A stretch of DNA of 12,726 bases, from assembly GCA_964348685.1 (NCBI GenBank), contig CAYGDM010000034.1, positions 1 through 12,726 of the forward strand, in the 5' to 3' direction. Numbering within the stretch: the first letter of the stretch is position 1; the number at the start of each line of letters is the position of its first letter. The DNA comes from DALYDP01 sp964348685 (lineage in GTDB: Bacteria > Patescibacteriota > Gracilibacteria > Peribacterales > Peribacteraceae). Positions 1-5,680 of the stretch are shown piece after piece. The position numbers and the translations under genes are program-made. The notes below the pieces were generated by a model, which was given only the letters and a program-made list of their open reading frames with translations, ran no database searches and was not told where the DNA came from.

Positions 1-1
1 T

Positions 2-193
2 CTCATCTCGAACGTGGTCATTGAGGGCAACAAAGTGGCTTCCGTAAGCCTTGTTGAACCCTTCGAAGAGTGTGCAAACAGCGATGAAACCCTAGATGGT
101 CGGGATGACAGGACTCGAACCTGCGGCCTTACGGTCCCGAACCGTACGCTCTACCAACTGAGCTACGTCCCGACGAATGGACCACGATGCTAA
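2..193 (+). CDS. Probable C-terminal tail of a serine recombinase/integrase (5' end outside window), reading through the tRNA-Pro locus
   Basis: The frame is open from the window edge to a TAA at 191-193, so any start lies upstream. The first ~30 residues (LISNVVIEGNKVASVSLVEP, then FEECANSDE) look like real protein. They resemble the last strand and proline-containing end of large serine recombinases of small bacterial genomes, as I remember that family. The remaining ~30 residues (RDDRTRTCGLTVPNRTLYQL) are the antisense translation of the tRNA at 97-172. Recombinase genes ending inside a tRNA are typical of elements integrated at the tRNA 3' end; if so, the element lies to the left of this window. 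No catalytic domain is visible here, so the assignment rests on a short tail and could be wrong. Confidence 0.42.
   Translation, partial: LISNVVIEGNKVASVSLVEPFEECANSDETLDGRDDRTRTCGLTVPNRTLYQLSYVPTNGPRC
97..172 (-). tRNA. tRNA-Pro (anticodon CGG)
   Basis: The minus strand folds into a full cloverleaf. The acceptor is CGGGACG/CATCCCG with one C-A mismatch, the D stem GCTC/GAGC, the anticodon stem TACGG/CCGTA with loop TTCGGGA, and the T arm GCAGG-TTCGAGT-CCTGT. The anticodon is CGG, followed by G37 as expected for tRNA-Pro. The discriminator base is A, and the terminal CCA is encoded (97-99 on the plus strand read TGG). It reads proline codon CCG, which suits a GC-rich genome. Confidence 0.95.
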
Positions 194-206
194 GAATGAA
201 AATCCA

Positions 207-247
207 ACTGAGCGGAGCCTGTCCTGAGCCGCAACGAAGGGTCCCGA
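207..247. repeat. REP-like short intergenic sequence
   Basis: The segment contains GAGCGGAGCCTGTCCTGAGC followed by CGCAACGAAGGGTCCCGAC. From memory it resembles a family of short dispersed repeats (cores like CCTGTCCTGAGC...GAAGGGTCC) seen between genes of many environmental bacteria. Only one copy is in this window, so repetition cannot be shown here. It sits just upstream of the tRNA-Pro gene in the direction of that gene's transcription. Confidence 0.35.
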
Positions 248-303
248 CTGAACCGGTGCCCGAGGATGGTACTGACGGGCGAATGTGAAAGCTAGAGCCC
301 TGT

Positions 304-337
304 AAAAAACAGGGGCGATCGGAGTACCGACCGCCCC
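304..337 (-). terminator. Rho-independent terminator of the 134-aa gene
   Basis: On the minus strand, an 11-bp stem (GGGGCGGTCGG / CCGATCGCCCC, one mismatch, loop TACT) is followed after TG by six T residues. It begins about 20 bases after the TAA of the minus-strand gene at 357-761, the expected position. It is the clearest intrinsic terminator in the window. Confidence 0.85.
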
Positions 338-356
338 ATGATTGTTCGTTCCGGTA

Positions 357-761
357 TTACGAGACTGCAACAGCAACCTCACATACCTCGCCCCGAGGAC
401 TATCAACGTGGAAGTGAAGGCGGATCGTGTACTGACCCTTCTTCATGATGACGATGTAGTCATACGGACACGGAACCTCGATGGTCAACGTCCATCCATA
501 CCGAACCGGTAAAGAGAACGGGTGAGGCTGAAAGTAATGCTGAAACTTCCACAGGTCGACCAGCCTCGCTTCTCCGTCTGGGGATTTCGGAGGAAGCTTC
601 ACACGGATGACGATGTCATCCCCGATGGCATCCACGCAATACACGTCGTTGTCGATTGGCGGCAGTAACACGTGTCGCGGCTTACGCTGCGGGGGTTCGA
701 AGGTCTTCCAGGGCGGCTTACTTCCGCTGGAAGGCGTACCGTGCTTGGCAATGACTTCCAT
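357..761 (-). CDS. Hypothetical protein, 134 aa, family not recognised
   Basis: I do not recognise this protein. It has no signal peptide or membrane segment. The first ~37 residues are rich in proline and basic residues (KPPWKTFEPPQRKPRHVLLPP) and look disordered. From ~38 to the end, alternating hydrophobic strands (DIVIRVKLPP, YDYIVIMKKGQYTIRLHFHV, GEVCEVAVAVS) suggest a small beta-sandwich or barrel. The start at 761 is preferred over the in-frame ATG at 788 because AGGAGA lies 9 bases upstream. It is a monocistronic gene with its own terminator at 304-337, flanked by a likely recombinase remnant/tRNA on one side and a sparse regulatory region on the other. It could be accessory cargo, but no mobility gene is adjacent on its own strand. 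Confidence 0.72.
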   Translation of the reverse strand: MEVIAKHGTPSSGSKPPWKTFEPPQRKPRHVLLPPIDNDVYCVDAIGDDIVIRVKLPPKSPDGEARLVDLWKFQHYFQPHPFSLPVRYGWTLTIEVPCPYDYIVIMKKGQYTIRLHFHVDSPRGEVCEVAVAVS

Positions 762-770
762 AACGGAAGC

Positions 771-776
771 TCTCCT
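771..776 (-). promoter_or_regulatory. Strong Shine-Dalgarno site deciding the start at 761
   Basis: The minus strand reads AGGAGA, 9 bases before ATG (759-761). This is unusual here, because most genes in the window have no recognisable Shine-Dalgarno sequence. Confidence 0.7.
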
Positions 777-1052
777 ATGAAAGAACAAAGGGAATTCCTA
801 TCGGCAACGGCGCCGAAAGGACCTGCATTCTGGGGACGAAACCAGACGAAAACAAGACCCCCTCCGGCTCCGCCCGAACGCACCCATGGTGTCTATTCCG
901 ACATATTTACCTACTTTGTGAAGACCCCTACCCACCTGTTTTACCCCCATGTTGTATACAAATTTTATACAAGTATGGTGTAACGAACATCGCCGTGAAG
1001 CGTTGATACTGTCCTCGGATCATAGGTTTCGCGGGTTTTCGGCGTCCAAACC
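777..1052. other. Sparse intergenic stretch with an AT-rich palindromic core
   Basis: I see no supported gene here; open frames in it lack a start signal or family resemblance. The only notable structure is the AT-rich core at 946-983. It contains the perfect palindrome TTGTATACAA (952-961) and a second TATACAA (966-972) starting 11 bases after the first one at 955, i.e. about one helical turn away. It lies between the minus-strand gene ending at 357 and the plus-strand promoter at 1053, so it may carry the promoter/operator of the 134-aa gene. No clean -35/-10 pair for that gene was found. Confidence 0.4.
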
Positions 1053-1080
1053 TTGTTCACAAGAGTAGATCAAGTATAAC
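1053..1080 (+). promoter_or_regulatory. Predicted sigma70-type promoter for the 39-aa membrane peptide
   Basis: TTGTTC (1053-1058), a 16-base spacer, then TATAAC (1075-1080). Transcription would start near 1087, leaving a leader of about 48 bases before the ATG at 1135. There is no Shine-Dalgarno consensus; the closest is CCGGGGA about 8 bases before the start. Confidence 0.5.
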
Positions 1081-1134
1081 TCGACAACAAAAACACCCTC
1101 CGTACACTCCTGCGCGTCCCTCCGGGGAACTACT

Positions 1135-1254
1135 ATGGATACCGTGAAGTTCACGACTCACCGTGCTGCTTCGCTGCCCCTCGTGCTCATGCACGTAGCG
1201 TGCATCACCATCCTCTCTCTGAGCATGGTGATCTCGCTCCCGACGATCCACTAA
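1135..1254 (+). CDS. Predicted small single-span membrane peptide, 39 aa
   Basis: The ATG-to-TAA frame encodes a short polar N terminus (MDTVKFTTHRA) and one hydrophobic helix (about residues 12-36: ASLPLVLMHVACITILSLSM and on). Length and layout fit small membrane peptides such as toxin-like or regulatory single-span proteins, but no family can be named. Support for it being real: a good promoter 55 bases upstream, hydrophobic composition where the neighbouring frames are Arg/Ser-rich, and a hairpin shortly after the stop. Against it: short length, weak ribosome-binding signal, no homology that I can assert. It sits alone in the sparse region between two minus-strand genes. Confidence 0.4.
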   Translation: MDTVKFTTHRAASLPLVLMHVACITILSLSMVISLPTIH

Positions 1255-1289
1255 GCGGATCTCGGAAGGTCAGTGAAAGAAGCTATCGA

Positions 1290-1307
1290 CACTCCCACCG
1301 GGGAGTG
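1290..1307 (+). other. Hairpin downstream of the 39-aa peptide
   Basis: A perfect 7-bp stem CACTCCC/GGGAGTG with loop ACCG lies 35 bases after the TAA. No T-run follows, so it is not a classical intrinsic terminator; it may be an RNA 3'-end structure. Confidence 0.35.
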
Positions 1308-1360
1308 CACCACCACAACTCATCGGGGAACGACGACCAGGGAGCGGGACGATGAGGTGC

Positions 1361-1376
1361 TTTTGTATGTACAAAA
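1361..1376. repeat. Palindrome TTTTGTA-TG-TACAAAA
   Basis: Two perfect 7-base arms are separated by TG. The arms share TTGTA/TACAA with the palindrome at 952-961, so both may be sites for one DNA-binding protein. This is inference from shape only. Confidence 0.4.
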
Positions 1377-1383
1377 TGGCCTA

Positions 1384-1465
1384 TTGACCGTTCAAACAGG
1401 CCTATGGGGCCAAAATTCTAAAATCACGATCGGGCTGTGACGGTCAACGACGTAAAAAATGACCG
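1384..1465. repeat. Three TGACCG/CGGTCA half-sites in the gene-free stretch
   Basis: TTGACCGT (1384-1391) and its exact reverse complement ACGGTCAA (1440-1447) face each other across 48 bases, and TGACCG recurs at 1460-1465. The stretch from 1377 to 1508 has no supported gene. On the minus strand it is the 3' flank of the gene ending at 1509, where a T6 run (1453-1458) follows only a poor hairpin, so I do not call a terminator. Confidence 0.3.
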
Positions 1466-1508
1466 AAAATGACTGTGACTTTTCCGCTAATACAAGCCAT
1501 AAAAACAC

Positions 1509-3554
1509 TCACCACAGCAAACCGGCCGGGCGAGCGGCATAGAGTGCCCTCTCGAGCTCCGCATGAGCGGCGGCGTCGCTGGAGATATCCAAATAGCGTT
1601 CGGCGTCGTTCGGGAAGAGACGGGAGAGTTGCGCCGCGATCGTATGCAGCTCCTCGACGCTTCCGCCCAGGGCGATGTGATGGGTATTGCGTTCAATGGC
1701 CTCGGCATAAGCCGCAAACAGCGTATCGAACTCCTGCTTCCGGGTTTTCAGGCTGTCCTGCTGCCCCGCCTTGACCCCTGCGTCGATCAGGACGCGCAGG
1801 ATGCCAATATCCGTATAGCGCCCAAGCCGATAGGCATGGTCAGCGTAGCGCACGGCCAGATCGGGCTCATTGCGGCGCAGCGACAGCTCTGCGCGGATCC
1901 TCCAGGCACGGGCATCGACCGCGTTCTCCTCGATGGATTGAGCCAGAACGGCGTCCGCCTCGTCGAGCAACCCCCCCTGCTCCAGCAAGCTGGCCCGGGC
2001 AAGGAGCACGTCACGGCTGAACCACTCGGGGGCGGAGCGTTCATACCACAGGAGCGCCGTCCGATCGTCGCCTGCGGCATCCGCCCTACGACCGAGCGAC
2101 GACGCGATAAGGAAGGCCCCCTCCCACGCAACCGTCACGAACAGCAGGAGGACAATGACCGACTCGATGCGCGAGAATGAACGGCTCACCCTCCAGTGTG
2201 CGAAGGATGCCCTGCTCACGGGACGCTTTTCGGCGAGGTGCGTGGAGAGCAATGCGAGAGCGATCCAGAGAGGGAGAGTGATCCCGACGAACTGGAGATT
2301 GTAGTCGATGAGGTTATGCGCGAGCACTCCGAGGGCTGCGACCAAGAGCGCAATGGTGCGGGCATCATTACCGAGCGACCAGTCGTTCTTGCGATCGAGA
2401 AAGAGATGACGGACCGAGAGGCCGAGCACGTACGCGAGAAACGCGACGAACGCCAACGCCGCGGGCCACCCGCGTTCGGCCGCGTACTTCAGGAAGACGT
2501 TGTGCGGGTGGTCCGATGTCGCAAGAACGTGCTCCATGAGATGCGGCTGCGCGAAACGGAAGCTGTACGGCCCGTACCCGAAGAGCGGCCGCTCGAATGA
2601 GAGCGTCAACGCTTGGCTCCAGAACTGCGCACGCTCGTCGATCGACGACGTGCCCTCCGCTGCTTGGAACGAGACCTTGTCTCCGACCGACTCCACGTCG
2701 TAGCGCTGCGACCGCAGGGCGTTGGCGCCACCGAAAAGGATCAACGCGATGAGCAATGCACCAATCGCACCGATGATCACTTGTTTCCAGCGCTGGAGCG
2801 CCGCCTTGGCCACGCGCACGTCGCGCAGCGTCAAACCGCCCCACACGAGGACGAGACACGCGATCTGACCCGTAAACGCGATGAGTCCGCCACGCGAAAA
2901 ACTGAGAAAAAGTGATCCGACGAGAAGACCCGTGATGCCGGCGAACGTCCATCGCTTCAACTGCGTCATCCTGCGAGAGGCGAGCAACGCAGCCATCGGC
3001 CAGGCCAGAAGCGCGAACTGAGCCCAGGCGTTGGGCCAGTAGTCGGTATGAAAACGCCAATCGAGGAACGTTCCTACGAAGCGGTTCACCGGCTGGAAGA
3101 CGTAGACCGCCAAGCCGAAAAGGACTGCGATGCCTGCGGCGAGCGTGATGGTCCAGAGGCAACCTTCGAGTAGGACGCTCACGCGCGTATTGCCCGCTCG
3201 GCGGACGATCCACAAGAAAAGAAGCACGCACGACGCGTCGCGCACGAGTTCGTCGAGACCATACGTACGCGTGCTCGATACGAAAAAACTGAATGTACTC
3301 CAGGCGATAAAAAATAGGAGGATCCCCCAGAGTACTAGCGGCACCGTCATCACCTGCGGGCGCGCGTCGTCTTTCGGGAATCCGAGCCTGCGCAACACCG
3401 GAAACCACAACCCCGTGCACAGCACGAAGATCGTCACGACGCCGAGCATCCACGTGGCGTCGACGCTCTTGCCGCCGCGCCAAAGAATCGCCCCTGCGAC
3501 AAAGAGTAGCAGGATGAATTCGGCGATGCGCTGTGCATGGGGAAACCTGGACAT
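1509..3554 (-). CDS. O-antigen ligase / Wzy-type polymerase family membrane protein with TPR-like C terminus, 681 aa
   Basis: Polytopic inner-membrane glycosyltransferase of the Wzy_C (O-antigen ligase/polymerase) superfamily; it should join lipid-linked glycans to an acceptor or to each other on the outer face of the membrane. About 12 hydrophobic segments fill residues ~10-485. Family hallmarks are SFSRGG (~218-223), the long extracytoplasmic loop with FGYGPYSFR and SDHPHN (~347-352), and HNLIDYNLQF (~413-422). The last ~190 residues (from ~490) form helix pairs with TPR-like spacing (ALLWYERSAPEW, DEADAVLAQSIEENAVDARA). This ligase-TPR fusion recurs in environmental bacteria. The start at 3554 is chosen over the ATG at 3575 because TACACT lies 7 bases before it, with TTGTCT 18 bases further up. 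The neighbours upstream on the same strand are an M23 peptidase and a small membrane protein, suggesting an envelope role. Substrate cannot be read from sequence. Confidence 0.9.
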   Translation of the reverse strand: MSRFPHAQRIAEFILLLFVAGAILWRGGKSVDATWMLGVVTIFVLCTGLWFPVLRRLGFPKDDARPQVMTVPLVLWGILLFFIAWSTFSFFVSSTRTYGLDELVRDASCVLLFLWIVRRAGNTRVSVLLEGCLWTITLAAGIAVLFGLAVYVFQPVNRFVGTFLDWRFHTDYWPNAWAQFALLAWPMAALLASRRMTQLKRWTFAGITGLLVGSLFLSFSRGGLIAFTGQIACLVLVWGGLTLRDVRVAKAALQRWKQVIIGAIGALLIALILFGGANALRSQRYDVESVGDKVSFQAAEGTSSIDERAQFWSQALTLSFERPLFGYGPYSFRFAQPHLMEHVLATSDHPHNVFLKYAAERGWPAALAFVAFLAYVLGLSVRHLFLDRKNDWSLGNDARTIALLVAALGVLAHNLIDYNLQFVGITLPLWIALALLSTHLAEKRPVSRASFAHWRVSRSFSRIESVIVLLLFVTVAWEGAFLIASSLGRRADAAGDDRTALLWYERSAPEWFSRDVLLARASLLEQGGLLDEADAVLAQSIEENAVDARAWRIRAELSLRRNEPDLAVRYADHAYRLGRYTDIGILRVLIDAGVKAGQQDSLKTRKQEFDTLFAAYAEAIERNTHHIALGGSVEELHTIAAQLSRLFPNDAERYLDISSDAAAHAELERALYAARPAGLLW

Positions 3555-3561
3555 CACACCC

Positions 3562-3591
3562 AGTGTAGGGTGCATTCGACGTCTGAGACAA
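3562..3591 (-). promoter_or_regulatory. Predicted promoter, leaderless, of the O-antigen ligase gene
   Basis: The minus strand reads TTGTCT (3586-3591), an 18-base spacer, TACACT (3562-3567), then 7 bases to the ATG at 3554. The -10 context CCCTACACT is identical to that before the CAP-domain gene at 8056. It overlaps the intergenic gap after the M23 gene, so the ligase may also be transcribed by read-through. Confidence 0.5.
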
Positions 3592-3602
3592 GCCAGCTCT
3601 AC

Positions 3603-4238
3603 TTATTCGGCGACGGCACCCGTTCCCGTCTGCCAATAGGCTTTCATATTCGGAAGCACGCCTTCGACGTCCAATTGCTGCAAGACGGCCGCAGGGTCAA
3701 TGTACTCAGCCAATTCCTCCTCCGTCGGCACGTAACCGCGCATATCGAGAGCTTTTCCCTTATGGATGCCCAGGTGCAGATGTTTGCGGTTGCCGTCGCT
3801 ATCGGTGCTGCGCGCGTCGGCCAAGTAGCCGAGCTGCGCGCCGGAACGAAGCGTCACGCCGTCTTCGATCAAACCGTTTCGCGAGAGATGCCCGTAGATC
3901 ACCGAAATGGGCTCGCCGTCGAGCGTGCATCGCTGGATCAGCAAGCCGCCGTAGCCTTCCGCGTAGCCGCTGTAGACGACCTTACCGCGGCAAATGGCGA
4001 AGACGGATACGGGCATTTCCAACTCTTCTTGCGATACTTCAAAGTCGACCGCTGCATGGAAACCGGAAAAACGTTCGGGCGGATCGATGGGGTTGGTTGC
4101 GGGGTCGGGTGTCACGTGCACGCCAAAGTGCAGCGGAGTCGGACGGTTCGTCGCGTGCTCCATCGGCTGCGAGAAACCGGTAGCGGCCATGCAGGCGACG
4201 AGTGACAACGGAAGGAGTGCGGAGACGAGCATGCGCAT
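3603..4238 (-). CDS. M23 (LytM-type) zinc metallopeptidase lipoprotein, 211 aa
   Basis: Predicted surface-anchored peptidoglycan endopeptidase. The N terminus (MRMLVSALLPLSLVAC) is a lipoprotein signal with lipobox LVAC, lipidated at Cys16. The LytM zinc and catalytic signature is complete. HAAVD gives His61 and Asp65 with the canonical spacing, IYGH gives His117, and KHLHLG gives the His153-x-His155 pair. Between them is the usual Gly-rich hairpin (GKVVYSGYAEGYGGLLIQ). It should therefore be active. The start at 4238 gives a compact signal peptide. An alternative ATG at 4280 overlaps the stop of the upstream gene (ATGA) and would add 14 residues. Neither has a Shine-Dalgarno site. It is co-directional with the small membrane protein upstream and the O-antigen ligase downstream, forming an envelope group. 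Confidence 0.9.
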   Translation of the reverse strand: MRMLVSALLPLSLVACMAATGFSQPMEHATNRPTPLHFGVHVTPDPATNPIDPPERFSGFHAAVDFEVSQEELEMPVSVFAICRGKVVYSGYAEGYGGLLIQRCTLDGEPISVIYGHLSRNGLIEDGVTLRSGAQLGYLADARSTDSDGNRKHLHLGIHKGKALDMRGYVPTEEELAEYIDPAAVLQQLDVEGVLPNMKAYWQTGTGAVAE

Positions 4239-4276
4239 AAGAGACGAAGAGTGATGGGCAAAATGACGTGAAGCGA

Positions 4277-4543
4277 TCATGCGCGGTGGTACTTTTTTCC
4301 CGCGGGGAAAATGTCGAAAACGAGCGCGATACCGAGGAACAACATCTGCCACAGCCCCCACTCGCCGCCGAACCACTGCATCACGACCGTGTACCAGAGC
4401 AGCGTGTAGGGCAGGAAAACAAATCCGAGCACAGGGATGATGAACGTATCAAAAACGCCGGAGAACCAATCGCTGAACATCCATAGCAAAACGATGACGA
4501 CACGCGGGATAAACAGCGCGAATAGAAGAAGGAGGATGGGCAT
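4277..4543 (-). CDS. Small membrane protein, 88 aa, about three transmembrane helices
   Basis: Family not named with certainty; I have the impression of similar small proteins in varied bacteria, with the same FSDWFSGVFDTFIIPVLGFV-type core. Hydrophobic helices lie at about 1-22 (MPILLLLFALFIPRVVIVLL), 33-55 and 65-80, with a short basic tail (AGKKYHRA). Several Trp residues lie at the helix ends. No catalytic motif is visible. The start at 4543 is preferred to the ATG at 4582, since TACAGT lies exactly 6 bases upstream and the longer form would begin inside the msrB promoter/start region. First gene of a minus-strand group with the M23 lipoprotein, whose alternative start overlaps its stop; transcribed divergently from msrB. 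Confidence 0.75.
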   Translation of the reverse strand: MPILLLLFALFIPRVVIVLLWMFSDWFSGVFDTFIIPVLGFVFLPYTLLWYTVVMQWFGGEWGLWQMLFLGIALVFDIFPAGKKYHRA

Positions 4544-4549
4544 AGCAAC

Positions 4550-4555
4550 ACTGTA
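4550..4555 (-). promoter_or_regulatory. Predicted -10 box directly before the 88-aa membrane protein (leaderless)
   Basis: TACAGT on the minus strand ends 6 bases before the ATG, so transcription would begin at the A of the start codon. No good -35 is visible. Confidence 0.4.
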
Positions 4556-4586
4556 GACGTTCGGCCCGCTTAAAAATGTCATATGA

Positions 4587-4592
4587 TAGAAT
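4587..4592 (+). promoter_or_regulatory. Predicted -10 box of msrB
   Basis: TAGAAT (4587-4592) lies 7 bases before the GTG at 4600; an overlapping alternative is TATGAT (4582-4587). Either would place the RNA start at about 4594-4599, making the in-frame ATGs at 4576 and 4591 untranscribed. No convincing -35. Confidence 0.4.
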
Positions 4593-4599
4593 GCGCAAC

Positions 4600-4968
4600 G
4601 TGAAACTCAATCCGCTCACGCCCGACGAAGAACGCGTCATCGCGCACAAAGGAACCGAAGCGCCGTTCACCGGCGAGTACGACAACTTCTATAAGGAAGG
4701 CATGTATGTCTGCCGACGCTGCGACCAACCGCTCTACTCCTCGAAAGCGAAGTTCGACGCCGGCTGCGGTTGGCCCGCGTTCGACGAGTTCGTCTCCGGC
4801 TCGGTGCAGGAAAGCCCGAACGGCGACCCGCACTTCGGCTACGAGATCACGTGCGCCAACTGCGGTGGCCACCTTGGCCACGTGTACCGCGGCGAAAGAC
4901 TGACGGAGAAAGACACGCGGCACTGCGTGAATTCGCTGTCGATCAAATTTCTACCAGCTGCGGTATGA
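4600..4968 (+). CDS. msrB: Peptide-methionine (R)-S-oxide reductase MsrB, 122 aa
   Basis: Reduces the R epimer of methionine sulfoxide in oxidised proteins, normally in the cytoplasm with thioredoxin as reductant. All family features are present. They include TEAPFTGEY near the N terminus and two zinc-binding CxxC pairs (YVCRRC, Cys38/Cys41; ITCANC, Cys85/Cys88). GCGWPAF carries the likely resolving Cys56, followed by GGHLGHV and RHCVNSLSIKF with catalytic Cys109. Full length for a stand-alone MsrB with no MsrA fusion. The GTG start gives an N terminus VKLNPLTPDEE, matching the usual family start. ATGs at 4591 and 4576 would add 3 or 8 residues but overlap the predicted -10. Its TGA overlaps the ATG of the next gene (ATGA), so the two are translationally coupled. 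Confidence 0.95.
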   Translation: MKLNPLTPDEERVIAHKGTEAPFTGEYDNFYKEGMYVCRRCDQPLYSSKAKFDAGCGWPAFDEFVSGSVQESPNGDPHFGYEITCANCGGHLGHVYRGERLTEKDTRHCVNSLSIKFLPAAV

Positions 4969-5675
4969 CCGAAGCACGCATCGAATCCGGCAACGCCGCG
5001 ATCGACCATACCGGCACGGGCTGGTTCGTGGGGCACTTCGTCGATCCGTCGTCCCTCCGCTCCACGCACGACGTGGAAGTAAAATGGGCGTTCCATCCGA
5101 AAGGCGACGTCCGCGCGTCATGGGCTCATGCGACGCCGTGCCCGTGCATCAACCTCCTCGTGAAAGGCCAGACCGTCACGTCGTTCCCCGATGCGGAAGC
5201 CGAACTATCGCGCCCCGGTGATTACGTCATCTGGCAGGACGTCCCCCATTCGTTCAGCGCCGTGGAAGACAGCGTGGTCCTCACGATCCGCTGGCCGTCC
5301 GCCGCTGCGCCGCGACACTCCGAGGCGAGCGCCACACCGCGCGTCGAAACCGGCAACGCAGGCGAGGACAATTCGCGCGGATGGTTCATCGGGCATTTCA
5401 TCGACGCATCTTCCGTGCGATCCACCGGAGACGTGGAAGTGAAATGGGGCGACCATCCGAAAGGCGATGTCCGGAAAGAATGGGCACCCGCGAGCGATCG
5501 GCCGACGCTGACGATCCTCCTGAAGGGCCGAATCGTACACAGGTTCCCAGACAAGAACGTGGAGATGTCGAAGGAAGGCGATTACGTCACGTGGACGAAC
5601 GCGACGCACACGTATGAATCGCTCGAAGACACGGTGACGATCGCGATCCGGTGGCCGTCGGTGCCGAAAGCGTGA
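4965..5675 (+). CDS. Tandem-duplicated cupin-like protein, 236 aa
   Basis: Two copies of a ~107-residue domain occur with a period of exactly 120 residues: Trp20 and Trp140 begin GWFVGHFVDPSS and GWFIGHFIDASS. Shared blocks in order are DVEVKW, HPKGDVR, a strand with LLVKG/LLKGR, PGDYVIW/EGDYVTW, PHSF/THTY, and a terminal RWPS. The GDY-x-W turn and conserved His residues suggest a small metal- or ligand-binding double-stranded beta-helix (cupin-like). I infer this from the pattern and not from a firm family match. No signal peptide, so cytoplasmic. The start overlaps the msrB stop (ATGA), implying co-translation and possibly a shared oxidative-stress role. Convergent with the next gene, 5 bases between stops. 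Confidence 0.85.
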   Translation: MTEARIESGNAAIDHTGTGWFVGHFVDPSSLRSTHDVEVKWAFHPKGDVRASWAHATPCPCINLLVKGQTVTSFPDAEAELSRPGDYVIWQDVPHSFSAVEDSVVLTIRWPSAAAPRHSEASATPRVETGNAGEDNSRGWFIGHFIDASSVRSTGDVEVKWGDHPKGDVRKEWAPASDRPTLTILLKGRIVHRFPDKNVEMSKEGDYVTWTNATHTYESLEDTVTIAIRWPSVPKA

Positions 5676-5680
5676 GACGG

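Noticed and set aside
1057..1251. 64-codon minus-strand frame
   Set aside because: Charged, low-complexity translation antisense to a frame with a promoter and a membrane helix; no start signal.
1290..1307. Hairpin considered as an intrinsic terminator
   Set aside because: No T-run on either strand after the stem; kept only as a hairpin.
2368..3636. 422-codon open frame antiparallel-frame to the O-antigen ligase gene
   Set aside because: Arg-rich, no domain, and fully overlaps a gene with clear family motifs; typical shadow of GC-rich coding DNA.
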